A DNA stretch of 24,230 nt from assembly GCA_003833135.1 (NCBI GenBank), contig QZLH01000056.1:10767-34996 (forward strand). Reading direction: 5' to 3'. Shown piece after piece: positions 1 through 10,569 of the stretch. Both the position numbers and the translations under genes were made by a program. Positions within the stretch are counted from its first letter, which is position 1; every line of letters begins with the position of its first letter. A model generated the notes under the pieces. It was not told where the DNA came from. It did not search any database and worked only from the letters and a program-made list of their open reading frames with translations. This DNA comes from Oehlia diaphana. Lineage: Eukaryota > Glomeromycota > Glomeromycetes > Glomerales > Glomeraceae.

Positions 1-660
1 AAAGAAAAATAATAATTTTTCAGTTTTGGAAAAAAACCAAATCTAAACAGAGAAAAAATGAAGTAAGAGGAAAAAAAACCGAAAATTTTAAAAAAAGAAA
101 AAAAAAAGGAAAAGAAAGAGGTGTATCAAAAGAGAAATGACAAAATTTGAAAAAAAGAAAAAACTAAAGAAATTGAAAAAAAATAAATATTTTGAAAATA
201 TGAATCAGCCAATACAAATTAATTTATTAATAAAAAAATTAAATTATTATGATAATTATATATTTACGAAAGAAAAAAAAGATAGATTTTATTTTTGTAA
301 ATTTTTTTTGATTTTTTTTAACAAAAAAAAAATATTTTACGAAAAGAGAAAAAGGTAAATCAAAAATGGAAAGGCATTTCCATTTTTATTTTTTTAAAAT
401 TATTTTTTGACAAAAAAAATTGTCTTTTTTACGAAAGAGAAAAAAGGTAAAACAAAAATGGGAAGTTATTTCCCTTTCAATCAAAAAAAATCCAAAAAAC
501 GTTAGCTTCGCTATACTAACATTATATAAAATTAGTTGAGACTTTTTCATCCAAATTCACAAATTTTCATTTTAACAAATGATTGTCAATGATCTAATGC
601 ATTCCAGATCATGATCAACATTTCGGTACAAAAAAATCTATCGAATTATTTGATATGAGG
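1..660. other. Low-complexity A/T-rich flank, no gene supported
   Basis: This stretch lies left of the tandem array and is dominated by A- and T-runs. An open frame at 137-358 exists but is mostly Lys, Asn, Phe and Ile from homopolymers, so it is not called. At 362-387 there is an 11-bp perfect inverted repeat (aaaaatggaaa / tttccattttt) around a GGCA loop, inside one copy of a short direct repeat. A weaker GTTAG/CTAAC stem lies near 502-521. No sequence shared with the array units was seen before about 660. Confidence 0.6.
319..473. repeat. Diverged tandem duplication, about 65-bp copies
   Basis: The segments 319-382 and 409-473 match along most of their length. Both run through an A-run, then tttacgaaa, gagaaaaaggtaaa, caaaaatgg and end in atttcc. 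The copies differ by small indels and substitutions, so this is an old local duplication. Each copy carries its own small GGAAA/TTTCC inverted repeat. Confidence 0.5.
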
Positions 661-710
661 GTTAATTATTCTGCAGATCTTTTCATATTTTGGTTAGATT
701 TGACAGGTAA

Positions 711-727
711 TGGGGGCCTGGGGGCCC
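711..727. other. Isolated GC-rich patch
   Basis: A run of 17 bases (gggggcctgggggcccg) is almost pure G/C inside DNA that is otherwise very AT-rich. It contains the palindrome gggccc-like core and has no counterpart at the same place in units 2 to 5. Its role is unknown; it could be the remnant of an excised or decayed insertion. Confidence 0.4.
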
Positions 728-1205
728 GTGACCATAATATTTGAGAAATTCGGAAATGTTTTCTTTATAAACATTCATATCTGATGCAATTTATGACTTA
801 TATCAAAAGATCAAGGATCTTTTTTTTTGGAAATTCTATCAATCTCTACATCTTTTTTTTAAGACAATTATATACATGTACTAAATAATGCATTTTATAT
901 TAAATTTGATTGTTATTAAAAGATTTTTATTGAATAATTTTATAACGCCCAAAAGTAAAAAATTTTATACGGTACATAACAAAAAGAGATTTCATATGCA
1001 CTAGCTATTCCTAGAAATAAAACTCACTTTTTAGGCTTGTGATTTGTTCCTTTTATTTTGCCACTTTTACTGAATGATATTTAATTATATGCACTAGGAA
1101 TTTTCTTCCGAAGAATTTATATTTTTTTTTTTTAGGATTCGCAAATGAACGGCATGTATTTAATACTACAGTGTAACACAAATTACAATATAAATATACA
1201 GTAAC

Positions 1206-1263
1206 TAATAAAATTTTCTTTCGTTCTTTCATCCTCACTTCAACCTTTATTTTATTATTTAAG
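1206..1263 (+). promoter_or_regulatory. Conserved pyrimidine-rich leader before basic ORF, unit 1
   Basis: The DNA just before the ATG keeps a shared pattern: an aataaattt-like A/T block, then ttctttcgttctttcatcct, then a T-rich stretch ending atttaag. Similar leaders precede the copies at 5283, 8132, 11154 and 14215. A pyrimidine-rich tract next to the start could be a fungal core promoter or 5' UTR, or a splice acceptor ending in AAG. The two cannot be told apart by eye. Confidence 0.35.
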
Positions 1264-1449
1264 ATGACGTTAAAGAATCATGTTCCTTCTGATAATTTCA
1301 ATCGTGTCATTCATAAACGAAGAAGACATAGAATCGTTAATAGAAAATATAGAAATGCGTTTAATATTAATACATTAGGTCGATTACCTTTGCAAATTAT
1401 AAATGATCTATTCGCGGTTCAGTTGTTTTTTGGGTCTTCTTTCCGTTGA
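1264..1449 (+). CDS. Small basic repeat-unit protein, copy 1 (hypothetical)
   Basis: This is a 61-residue open frame starting ATGACG directly after the conserved leader. It belongs to a five-copy family in this window. It has an N-terminal variable part, a strongly basic centre (HKRRRHRIVNRKYRNAFN), then a less charged C-terminus ending FFGSSFR. I recognise no domain. Copy 1 has lost the SPRNLYY segment found in copies 4 and 5 and ends in TGA where copies 2, 4 and 5 have TAA. A GTGAGTATG splice-donor-like site follows the stop by about 17 bases. The basic core would suit a nuclear or nucleic-acid-binding role, but that is a guess. Substitutions between copies are not clearly biased to synonymous sites, so it may be conserved DNA rather than a real protein. 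Confidence 0.35.
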   Translation: MTLKNHVPSDNFNRVIHKRRRHRIVNRKYRNAFNINTLGRLPLQIINDLFAVQLFFGSSFR

Positions 1450-2534
1450 ACATAGTTTTTTATTGGTGAGTATGATTAGGTTAATTTTTAGTATAACATG
1501 ATGTAACAAAAATAGTACAAATAATTTAAGTAAGTCACTTATTTTTATGTTTTCTTTCATTATAAACCAGTAATTTTCTCGCTTTAAACTATCTTCGGCA
1601 ATAAAATAATTGGAAATCATTGAATAAAATTCCTGAATATTATACGTAGCCCCTACTGGTTTAAAGTCATCATTTTCGAAATTAAAACTATGATTTATTT
1701 CATTATTGTATGTCATAGTACTAGACTGTTAATAAAGCTTTTTGATTTATTTGATTTTAACGTTAATAATCATTTTCGTTATTAATATCTATGAGTAGTA
1801 TTAAATTGTTTATTTGATTGCTTTAATAATTGTAAAATTTATACCAGCAGCAGCACTTCCGACCATTATATTTGAGCACATGTCGAATATGGAAATGATC
1901 ATTTATCGGTTTATTCCAGAAATTTTTTATCGAGTATTTAATATGAAGTTTTAAATTTTAAATCTAAATTAATTAAGATTTGGGCTACTAGTTATTTAAG
2001 TGAGATGTTTGACTTAAACAAATGTAAAAGAATCTAATGACGCGATATATTTAATGCCAATCCAAACTAATAATAAGTTTAACGTCCTTTCTGGATGAAA
2101 AATTTGAGGAGGGGGGAGGGAATAATTTAAACAAATATGATATTTAAACATTAAATTTTCGGAAGTTTTCGGTAAAATCGGAAATATTCGGTACACCCAA
2201 TTTCATAAAAGAGGAGGGTGCTTTAAACATATGTGAATATTTAAATTTTTTTAAAATTTTCAAAAATAGGGGGGAGGGGGACGTTAAACTAAAAATTAAT
2301 TTGGAATAGCCTAATTGACATTTTAATTTATTCTATAATTTGCAAACATTTATAGGAATCTAACTCCCGTTAATATTACTTAAAACGAACTGTTTTTATT
2401 ACAAAATTCATATGAAAAATATTATTTATTGTTATTAAGTTGCTCTTTCTTATTTATATGCTTAATTAAAAAACATCCTTAATAATACAATCAAATATTT
2501 ACTAAAAAAAAGAATGATTTTTTATTCTATTATA

Positions 2535-3745
2535 TTCCTCAGTAAATTACAAATTATAATATCTCTACAATACAATAAATGCAATGAATATTTACATTTA
2601 ACCAATTCGTTTTTCTATTTTTTAACAAGCGGTGATCAAATAAATTAATCACATGCAGTAGATTCCCTATTGATAGAAAACGCCCAATATATTCAGTATA
2701 AACAAAATTGAGTTCTCAGTAATATTTTTTTTCAATATAAAAAAAAAATTATTATTATGAAAGAAATATGTATATAAAAAGTTTTAAATAAATACTTTTG
2801 ATTTCGGGAAATTGTCATGTCGAGGCAATAACATGTCGGGAAAAGTTCTTTTCGAGATTCAGGAATTTGTCTTGTCGGAAATTGTTACTGGGAAAAGATT
2901 ATGTCGGGAAAATAAATGTCGGGAAATCATTCCGTAACCGACAAGACAACCGTGTATTTACATTGATATAATCACTAAAAAATTAATGACATACTTACAT
3001 TTTATTGTACTTAACCGGGACAATGAACTTCTGTTAATTATACTACTACCTTCATCCTTTGTGACGATTCATTATTCCCTGGAGAAATAAAAGGAAATAC
3101 TTGGAAAATATATACTTTAGGGACGAAAACCGTTCATGATCGGCAATTTACAGTACCATTAACAACTATAAATTCCGTCAATATCCAAAAAACATCCCTT
3201 TCTTATTATAAAAATAAATTATAAAAAGAAAGCAAATTAAATAACAAATATAAAAATTTTATTTAATTTAATTTTTTTTTACGAAACTTTAACCTACCTG
3301 CTTTAATGTTATTTGTTCGTTTCATCGAGTATAAATGTATAATAAATTTATTTATTCGAACTTCTAAAAATTTGAAAATTTTTTTATATTAATTTCATTT
3401 GAATTACGTATTACAGAAATCTCCAAGAAATATCCGTACGAATATTGCACGACTTGACAATCACAATAATAATCATTTTGCGTTTTTATGTACTTGAATG
3501 TAAACAATGTGAAAAAGAGCTGGTTACACAACCCGAGATGAATATAGTATAATAGGAAGTGAACTACCCTTATACCTTTTTTTTAATATTCTTACTTTTT
3601 ACATGGATTAATCATAATTTTGATTATTAAACTAAAACTCTCAATTAAATTGACTTACAGTATTTCATAAGTCATGAGCTTCTTTCCTTAATATATAAGC
3701 GAATGCAATTATTAAACTGTTTAGATAGCCGAAGAAAATCAAAGC
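2535..3745. other. Unrelated segment replacing the HMG block of unit 1
   Basis: Unit 1 matches its sisters up to about 2535 and again from about 3745. The segment between matches neither and lacks the HMG box. Part of it (about 3690-3720) resembles a stretch at 10848-10875 in unit 4, so some of it is older than this unit. It includes a cluster of TGTCGGGAAA motifs at 2802-2949. No convincing coding frame was found. Confidence 0.45.
2802..2949. repeat. TGTCGGGAAA motif cluster with 12-bp inverted repeat
   Basis: The motif (a)TGTCGGGAAA(a) or a close variant occurs at 2802, 2833, 2872, 2901 and 2916. A perfect 12-bp inverted pair, ttgtcttgtcgg at 2867-2878 and ccgacaagacaa at 2938-2949, encloses the last copies. 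The spacing is irregular, so this is not a simple satellite. A decayed mobile element or a protein-binding array are both possible. Confidence 0.5.
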
Positions 3746-3771
3746 ATTCATTTCTACTACTTATAGGATAA

Positions 3772-3925
3772 AGAAATATGTAATTCTGAATTTTATTCTA
3801 TAAGAAAGGGAATTTCCATCACTTTCACTATATATGATTATAATTATTGTATACAGCATATGTTATTTTTCTCTTTCATTTTAATAGGAAACAACGAGGT
3901 TTCCTCACCGCGCTCAAGGTAACAC
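3772..3925 (-). pseudogene. Relic of the segment upstream of the HMG box, unit 1
   Basis: Read on the minus strand, this segment aligns with 9693-9855, 12830-13020 and 21560-21745, which lie just 5' of HMG boxes. One frame reads SESDGNSLSYRIKFRIT, matching related strings in units 3 and 4. In unit 1 no HMG box follows, so it is orphaned. On the plus strand the same block contains an acceptor-like tttcattttaatag and a donor-like caaggtaaca, so its true strand is uncertain. Confidence 0.35.
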
Positions 3926-3999
3926 AAAAACGCCATATTGTTTATTCATTTCTGTTATCGCTCAAGGGCATACAATACGCCATATTAATCTTTGCTTTT

Positions 4000-5200
4000 A
4001 ACGTTTAATGTAGACCATGATTTATATATTGTATTTACATTGGTTAAAAGTCTCAAAAAAAAAAAAAAAAAGAAAAATACACTAATATAGGCCTAGTTCT
4101 TTAAATAAAACACCTTACATATGTATTGCCCAAATCAGTCTTTATAATCACAAATAAATTCATCATTATCACGGGTAATATCACTGCTAGTACAATATTC
4201 ATTTTGTAGTTATAAAATCCCCTTTTATTTAATGACGAAAATTTTTCTATATATCCAAATATAGAGGCGATGAAAGTAAAAAGTTTAGCTAATATTTTTC
4301 GTGACTCCAAAATTTGCTGCTTTTATCTTGCTTGTAATATGCGACTTTCTTTGAGCATGAGTTTTTTTTTTTTGTGAAATAAGAATAAAGAACGCAAACA
4401 ATACAAATAAAACTATTCAATTAATATATCATTTATATAATGAGTCCTTTATTGGTTTAGTTAACGAAAAAAAAATGCAATAGCTAATACTATTGGGTCG
4501 TTGAATACAAAGGTCTGTCGCTATTCTATCACGGATTATATACATCTGCAAAGATAATGTGAATTACGTATTTCGTGTAATTCTATAAAGATTTTTATAG
4601 TTAAAAAAAAAACAATAATTTAGTTTTAATTAAATAATTTCTAATTAAATTCCGAACATATGAAATTAGATACAGTATATTAATTGATGAAATTGTATAA
4701 AACTATAAAACGAAACAGATATGCAGATCTTTACTCATTTTAGTTCAATTGAAAGCAATGTCTGTTGATATTGAATTTTGTTGATTTACAATTTTTATAA
4801 TTTATATTTACTGTACAAGATCAAGAGGTCAAGGACCTTTTTTTAAAAACTCTATCAATATCTACATTTTTTTTAAAAGCAATAAAACTTTTGTATACAT
4901 GATGTGAATAATATGTGGATAATTTATAACGCCCAAAAATACAAATACCATAATATCTTTTCGCAATAAAAAAAAAAAATTATTCAATACAAAGAGATTT
5001 CATATGCACTATTCCTAAAATAAAACTCACTTTTTTACTTGTGATTTAGCTCCTTTTATTTTGCCAAGAAAAGAGACTATACCGAACGATATTTAATTAT
5101 AGAATACTGCAAAAATATGCACGAGAAATTTCTCTGAAGAATTTATATATATATATATTGTATATATGTATATTTTGAACTTAATACTAAAGTGTTACAC
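4000..5200. other. Conserved intergenic part of unit 1 and start of unit 2
   Basis: No gene is supported here. The stretch carries blocks shared with the other units: the ttatatattgtatttacattgg block ending in a 17-base A-run (4001-4071), the tttaatgacgaaaat block (4212-4280), the caatagctaatactattggg block (4477-4520) and the gcagatct block (4721). Small open frames such as the minus-strand one at 4101-4310 are broken in the sister units and are left out. Confidence 0.55.
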
Positions 5201-5216
5201 GAATATCAATATATAA

Positions 5217-5282
5217 TTAATAAATTTTTCTTTTGTTCTTTCATCCTCACAACTTTCGCTTCAACTTTTATTTTTTATTTTA
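5217..5282 (+). promoter_or_regulatory. Conserved pyrimidine-rich leader, unit 2
   Basis: Same arrangement as at 1206: A/T block, then cttttgttctttcatcctca, then a T-rich run. Here the bases that should carry the family start ATGACGTT are deleted (ttttaaagagccc), so the leader now abuts sequence that begins inside the old codon 4. Confidence 0.3.
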
Positions 5283-5291
5283 AAGAGCCCC

Positions 5292-5474
5292 ATGAATTTA
5301 TATTACGTTACTTCTATTAATTTCAATCATGCTATTCATAAACGACGAAGACGTAGAATCGTTAATAGAAAATATAGAAATGCGTTTAATATTAATACAT
5401 TAAGTCGATTACCTTTGCCAATTACAAATGATCCATTCGCGGGTCAGTTGTTTTTTGGGTCTTCTTTCCGTTAA
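5292..5474 (+). CDS. Small basic repeat-unit protein, copy 2 (start lost, hypothetical)
   Basis: A 60-residue frame with the family core (HKRRRRRIVNRKYRNAFN) and the FFGSSFR ending, closed by TAA. The family ATG is lost by a small deletion, so the first available ATG is at 5292. Relative to copy 4 over the shared codons I count about eight amino-acid-changing and two silent differences. That is no sign of protein-level constraint. The central basic stretch is nevertheless identical at DNA level to copy 4, which fits recent gene conversion or duplication. A GTGAGT site follows at about 5480. Confidence 0.3.
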   Translation: MNLYYVTSINFNHAIHKRRRRRIVNRKYRNAFNINTLSRLPLPITNDPFAGQLFFGSSFR

Positions 5475-5822
5475 ATATTGGTGAGTATGATTAGGTTATT
5501 TTTAGTATAACATGGCTAATGTAACAATAATAGTACAAATAATTAAAGCAAGTCACTTATTTTTATGTTTTCTTTCATTATAAACCAGTAATTTTCTATC
5601 TTCGGAAATAAAATAATTGGAAATCATTGAATAAATTCCTAAATATTACACGTACTCCTACTGGTTTAAAGTCATCATTTCCTAAATTAACACTAAGATT
5701 TATGTCATTATTGTATGTCATAGTACTAGACTGTTAATAAAGCTTTTTGATTTTAACGGCAAATCTTATTTAATAATCATTTTCGTTATTAATATTTAAT
5801 ATATGGCTATGAGTAGTATTAA

Positions 5823-6008
5823 ATTGTTTATTTGATTGCTTTAACAATTGTAAACATTTATACCAGCAGCAGCACTTCAGACCTTTCAAATGCACTACAA
5901 GAAGTTTGGGATCAACGTATTAGACCATTATATTTAATCACATATCGAATATGGAAATGGTCATTTATCGGCTTACTCCAGAAATCTTTTATTGAGTATT
6001 TAATATGA
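5823..6008 (+). other. Candidate plus-strand exon, unit 2
   Basis: A frame of 61 codons without an upstream ATG is open here and ends in TGA. It follows an acceptor-like tttataccag before CAGCAGCA and lies about 380 bp downstream of the conserved GTGAGT donor. Its translation includes SDLSNALQEVWDQRIRPLYL, which looks more protein-like than random AT-rich sequence. Unit 4 keeps a related open frame (11704-11802) that starts with the same SSS.SD pattern. Units 1 and 3 are broken here. The family is not recognised. Confidence 0.25.
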
Positions 6009-6330
6009 AGTTTTAAATTTTAAATCTAAATTAATTAAAGATTTGGGCTATAAGCGAGATGTTTGACTTAAACAAATGCATAATTTGCAAACATTTATAG
6101 GGTAATATAACTCCTGTCTAATCTTACTTTAAAATGAACTGTGTTTGTTACCTTAACTTTGTCATATTCATCATACATATTAAAGAAATATTATCATATT
6201 TATTAAGTAGCTATAAAATTGCTCTTTCTTATTCATTTGCATATTTTGCATAATTAAAAAAACATCCTTAATAATAAAATTAAATATTTACTAAAAAAAG
6301 AATTTTTTTTTATTATAAAAATCTAAAATA

Positions 6331-6429
6331 TCAATCCATTTGCTGACTCTCGATTGGTCTCTTCCACTCAATTTTTTGATCTTCAGGTAGATCTTCCCAC
6401 ATTTCAACTCGTTTTCTGTAATTTGACAT
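6331..6429 (-). pseudogene. HMG-box C-terminal half, unit 2 (truncated)
   Basis: A minus-strand frame of 32 residues reads MSNYRKRVEMWEDLPEDQK followed by IEWKRPIESQQ. This matches the second and third helices of an HMG box: Trp after the second helix, the EDQKIEWK turn, then a basic helix. The first half of the box is gone. Upstream on the minus strand the frame runs straight into the caaggtaacac intergenic block, so an internal deletion joined the two. The 6-base A-run at EDQK is in frame, unlike in unit 3. As it stands it cannot fold as a complete HMG domain. Confidence 0.6.
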
Positions 6430-6626
6430 CGCGTTTAAGGTAACACAAAAAACATGATCATATTATTTCTTTATCGCTCAGGGTAACATTTATTCCTTTC
6501 CTTGCCGATCATTTATCAACATTGGCAGAAAAAAAAGAAAAGAAAAAAAAATACACTAGTAAATAAAACACTTTATACCTGTATTTGCATACATCAGTTT
6601 TGTAATCAAATAAATTCTAAATCATT

Positions 6627-6997
6627 GTCACGGGTAGGGATGGGACGGTTCCATCGGTTCGGTTCCGGTTCTATAGAACGGCGGAAATGGTTCCGACCAG
6701 AACCGTTCAGAAAAGTCGGTTCCAAGAGTTTCGGTTCTATGGAACGGTCCGTTTCCGAGCAGAACCGTTCAAAAAGTCGGTTCCAAGCGGTTTGGCTCTA
6801 CGGAACGGTCTAAGAAGTTAACTAAATGCTACCGGATCGGAAAAATGGTTATCCGGTAAGATACATATGAACTGAACTGCTCGAGTCGGACGGTTCCGTT
6901 CTAGGAACCGAACTGGGTTTCGGTTCCGACTCCGTTCTCGGTTCTGAACCGTGCTCGAACCGCTCAGCAGTGGAACTTTTCCATCCCTAGTTACGGG
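6627..6997. mobile_element. Non-autonomous hAT-like element with 8-bp target duplications
   Basis: The element spans 6635-6989 (355 bp). Its ends are TAGGGATGGGA and TCCATCCCTA, inverted repeats with a typical hAT start (TAGGG.TG). It is flanked by gtcacggg (6627-6634) and gttacggg (6990-6997), 7 of 8 bases identical, as expected for hAT 8-bp target duplications. The sister sequence in unit 1 (near 4170) has a single atcacggg at this position, an empty site. The interior is much more GC-rich than its surroundings and is built of about 2.3 tandem copies of a 61-66 bp segment (starts 6667, 6733, 6794) rich in GGTTC/GAACC. It has no transposase; the plus-strand open frame crossing it is a by-product. 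Confidence 0.85.
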
Positions 6998-8131
6998 TAT
7001 TCATTTTGTAGTTATAAAGCCCCTGTTATTTAATGACGAAAATGTTTTATATATATCCAAATATAGAGTGATGAAAGTAAAGAGTTTTACAATAAAAAGG
7101 TTTTCGTACCGCCGAATTTGCTGTCTTTATCTTGCTTGTAATAATGCGACTTTCTTTGGGTATGATATTTTTTTTTTTTGTGTAATAAAATAAAGAACGT
7201 AAACAATACAAATAAAACCATTCAATTGATATATCTGATATCGTTTATTAGTTAATTTAGTTAATTTAATGAAAAACATGCAATAGCTAATACTATTGAG
7301 TCGTTTAATACAAAGTGTTTGCTGCTATTCTATATAGCATCCTCAATCATGATCATGTGGATTACGTACTATCAATTCTATAGTTTTCTTAAATACTTGG
7401 ATTATTTATGCAGATCTTTTCATATTTTGGTTAAATTTAAAAATGCAAGTCAAAATAATCACGACTCACGAGGCTCACGAGGCTTGTGATCATGTTTGCT
7501 TAATAATAATCTTGGAAATTCAAACTATTAGCTCAATGAAATTTGGTTTTATTTAAATACTTTTTAGAGACTTTTTCACGTTATAATAAGACAAAAAAAA
7601 AAAATATCGCGTACATGTTGTGTCTGATACGGTTTATGACTCCGTCTTTGTCTATATTATATTTGCATGTGATGACATAGTTTATATTTACTCAAAAAAT
7701 CTTTTTTTGGAAATTCTATAAATTCTATCAATTCCCACATTTTTTTTAAAATTATACTAAATTTGATTGTTATAAAGAATTTTTTATTGGATAATTTATA
7801 ACGCCCAATAATACAAATACTGTAATATCTTTATACACACAAAAAGAAATTTCATATGCACTAGACCATTCCTAGAAATAAACCTCATCTTTTTAGACTT
7901 GTGTTTTGTTTCCATTTATTGTGCCAGAAAGAGTCTATACTGAATAATATTTAATTATAGAAAGCTAATGTTTGTGACAAAAATATGCACGAGGATTTTT
8001 TTCTGGAATTTTTTTTTTTTTTTTTTTGAGGATTCCGCAAATGAACTGCAAGACTACGAATATCAATATATACAAATAATAAATTTTTCTTACGTTCTTT
8101 CATTTTTTTTATTTATAATTGTTTATTTAAA

Positions 8132-8328
8132 ATGGGGTTACAGAATCCTAGGAATTTATATGTTCCTTCTATAATTATAATCGTGTTATTCATAAACGAA
8201 GACGCCGCAAAGCAATTAATAAAATATATAGAAATGCGTTTAATGTTAATATATTAAGTCGATTACCTTTACAAATTACAAATGATCCATTCTCGGTTCA
8301 GTTGTTTTCTGGGTCTTCTTTCCGTTAA
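8132..8328 (+). pseudogene. Basic repeat-unit ORF, copy 3 (frameshifted)
   Basis: The sequence aligns with the other copies from ATG to the final TAA. A one-base loss shortly after the first ten codons (tctataattataatcgtg against tctattaatttcaatcgtg) throws the frame off, and the start is ATGGGG instead of ATGACG. The basic centre is still visible in the original frame (cataaacgaagacgccgc), as is the cttctttccgttaa end. The copy also has more point changes than the others, so it is probably the oldest or least gene-converted. Confidence 0.55.
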
Positions 8329-9302
8329 TCATCATTTTTATTGGTGAGCATAATTAGGTTATTACATGGCTAATGTAACAAAAATAGTACAAATAATTTT
8401 AAGCAAGTCGCTCATTAAGTTTTCTCATTATAAACCAGTTGTTTTCTCGCTTTAAACTATCTTCAGCAATAAAATAATTGGAATCACTGAATAAATTGAA
8501 TATTGCACGTACTCCTGCTGGTTTATAGTCGCGAAACTAACATTGGAATTTATTTGTCATAATACCACTCAGTAGATTGTTAATAAACCCTTTGATTTCA
8601 ATAATGATGACATACAATTTTAACTTACGGCAAATATCATTTTATTATTTTTAATTAATAAATTTAATAGGTGGTTATGAGTATTTATTTCCGCTATAAT
8701 ATTGTAAAATTTATACTCGAGTCATCTGATTGATCAACGTATTATAATTCGGGCCTGCATTATATAAATTTGATTTACAGATTTGCCCGAATTAACATAT
8801 TGCACTTTGATCACGTGCCGATACAATGAAAGAAATTTATTTTAATTCAAATTTGGACTAGATTATTTAAGTGAGATGTTTGGCTTAAACAAATGCAAAA
8901 AGACATGACGCGATATGTTTAATAATTAGTTTGCAGGGTGATATAGCGATAGCCTCTGTCTAATATTACTTAAAACGTAAAAAGTGACGTATTTTATTAA
9001 GCAACTGATACTTGTACATATTACTTAATGAATTAGTTTAATTACAAATCTTGTTAATCTTATAATTGCATACTGTTGTGTTAATTAAATACATAATCAT
9101 ATGGAATATATTTTAGTTAATAAGTAGCTATAAAATTATTCTTTTTTTATACAAGTGCATAATTAGTAACATACTCAGTGAACGAACCATAATTTATTGA
9201 ATTTAATCGAGAAATTCGGAAAACCAATATAATCACGGATAGATGTTTTGGATTTTAATAGATAAAAATTAATTTTTTTGTTTAGTTTAAAAATATTTAA
9301 GT

Positions 9303-9589
9303 TTATTAATAACACCACTGACTGTCGATTGAGCTCATATCGTCTCTTCCATTCAATTTTTTTTGTCTTCAGATATATTTTGCCACATTACAGATACTCG
9401 TTTACTGTAATTTGACATCTTCATCTTGTATGACCTTTCTTTCATCATTTCTTGACGAAATAGAAGGAAACAGTTAGCAGATCTTTTCTTCCTTTTGGAC
9501 GTTGATTTCTTTGGCGAGAGAAAGGAATGATGGACCACGTATAGATTATTGATCATAGTTTTTTTAGCAAAGGAAATTATAATAATCAA
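9303..9589 (-). pseudogene. HMG-box protein, unit 3 (best copy, one frameshift)
   Basis: HMG boxes are three-helix DNA-bending domains, and MATA-HMG members are linked to fungal mating-type regions. On the minus strand the frame runs through STSKRKKRSANCFLLFRQ, MKMSNYSKRVSVMWQNIS and EDKK, then stops. The features seen are a basic N-terminal arm, the SANCFLLFR first helix with its aromatic residues, and the MW that ends helix 2. An 8-base A-run at EDKK forces a stop at 9353-9355. In the neighbouring frame the third helix continues (EWKRRYELNRQ), so one extra A breaks an otherwise complete box. The true start is unclear: the frame is open upstream to 9589, but the first ATG is at 9556. An upstream exon is likely. 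Sister copies in the same orientation lie at 6331, 12540 and 21262. Confidence 0.65.
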
Positions 9590-9692
9590 ATTTAAAGAAC
9601 AAATGTGAAAAGTAGACTTTAATTATTTGTTTTTATTTTATTAATCGGAAGCACAGAAGCATTCATTTATATATTTTCTCGCGGAGAATGAT

Positions 9693-9855
9693 TATTGTAT
9701 GCCGTCGAAATTTTCGTACGTGATTCTAAATGTAACTCTATAAAAAGAGTAATTTCCATCGCTTTCATTACATACGATTATACTTACTGAATACAATTCT
9801 TTCTCTTTCATATTAGTAGAAAACAACAAGGCTTCCTCTTCGCTCAAAGGTAACT
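9693..9855 (-). pseudogene. Segment upstream of the HMG box, unit 3
   Basis: This minus-strand segment keeps an open frame from an ATG (MKEKELYSVSIIVC, then ESDGNYSFYRVTFRITYE) and stops at a TAA. The same region in units 1, 4 and 6 aligns well. In unit 6 it is followed by a clean GTAAGTAG donor (ttcttcgtaagtag on the minus strand), so it may be an exon preceding the HMG exon. Function is unknown. Confidence 0.35.
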
Positions 9856-10569
9856 AACATACAATAAGCCATATTAGTTTAATTATGTGGATACTCGTTT
9901 ATTATTTTCCTATAAAATCCTTTTCATTTAACAAAGTAACATATATGTAACTAAGTATAGTGGTTATGAAAGGAAAGAGTTTTGGTGAAAAAAAAAGAAA
10001 TTTCATGCTCAAAAGACAAAAGTTGCATTATTATAAGCTGGATAAAAACAAGCGTCACGGAAACTCTTACCTTTTTTTTCGTGTAATAAAAAGTTAAAGA
10101 ACGCCAAACAATATAAATAATATTATCAATTGTTTTTTATTGTTACGCTCGTTAATATCCGCATATTGAGTACGTTACATATGATGAAATTGTTCTTCCA
10201 ATTATATAATAAACTAAATAAAGTTAGCGAAAAGAAATGTAACCGATGCCGCTAGGCAAAGGGCTGCTTATTCTATTACGAGATTGTATACTGTAGCATC
10301 CGTGAAAATGATCTGACATGTGAATTACGTACTTCATGTATTCATCAATTCTATAAAGACTTTTATAGTTAAAAAAAAATAATAATAAAGTTTTAATTAG
10401 ATAATTTCTAATTAAATTCCGAACATATGAATTTAAATACAGACATACAGTATAGTATATTATCTTGAATGAAATTATTTTTTATATTCTGCAGATCTTT
10501 TCAAATTATGGTTTAAATTTAAAAAATGCACTAATGCATTAAATAATCATCGTGACCATAATATTTGCT

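Larger units (their letters stand above)
665..4719 (+). repeat. Tandem array unit 1 (HMG block replaced)
   Basis: This is the first unit of the array and the longest, about 4.05 kb. It starts at the shared motif ctgcagatcttttcatattt (671). It then carries the shared leader block (990-1062), the basic ORF (1264-1449), the GTGAGT block (1465-1720) and the CAGCAGCA block (about 1842). It also has the paralogous intergenic blocks at about 3866-3925, 4001-4070, 4212-4280 and 4477-4520. The HMG block expected near 2540 is absent; about 1.2 kb of unrelated DNA lies there instead. Confidence 0.75.
4720..7404 (+). repeat. Tandem array unit 2 (with hAT-like insertion)
   Basis: This unit is about 2.7 kb including a 355-bp insertion, so its own sequence is the shortest of the full units. 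It contains the leader block (4999-5065), the basic ORF (5292-5474), the GTGAGT block (5477-5730), the CAGCAGCA block, an HMG fragment (6331-6429) and the intergenic blocks (7015-7085, 7279-7325). The HMG block is fused directly to the caaggtaacac block, which shows an internal deletion. Confidence 0.75.
7405..10486 (+). repeat. Tandem array unit 3
   Basis: About 3.08 kb. It holds the gcagatct block (7409), the leader block (7849-7924), a frameshifted basic ORF (8132-8328), the GTGAGC block (about 8343-8580), the best-preserved HMG block (9303-9589), the upstream HMG segment (9693-9855) and the intergenic blocks (9910-9985, 10225-10270). A short cacgaggct direct repeat occurs near 7470-7487. 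Confidence 0.75.

Noticed and set aside
137..358. Plus-strand 73-residue Lys-rich frame
   Set aside because: Composition follows A- and T-runs; no conserved counterpart or signals.
1408..1716. Minus-strand 102-residue frame in unit 1 (MTYNNEINHS)
   Set aside because: It looks protein-like, but aligned units 2, 3, 4 and 5 carry frameshifts or stops at many points, and its long form in unit 1 depends on an extra base.
6502..6813. Plus-strand 103-residue frame rich in Arg, Ser and Phe
   Set aside because: It runs from array sequence into the hAT-like element and follows the element's repeats; no family resemblance.
6890..6970. tRNA-like ggttc / gaacc strings
   Set aside because: They belong to the internal repeats of the hAT-like element; no cloverleaf can be assembled.
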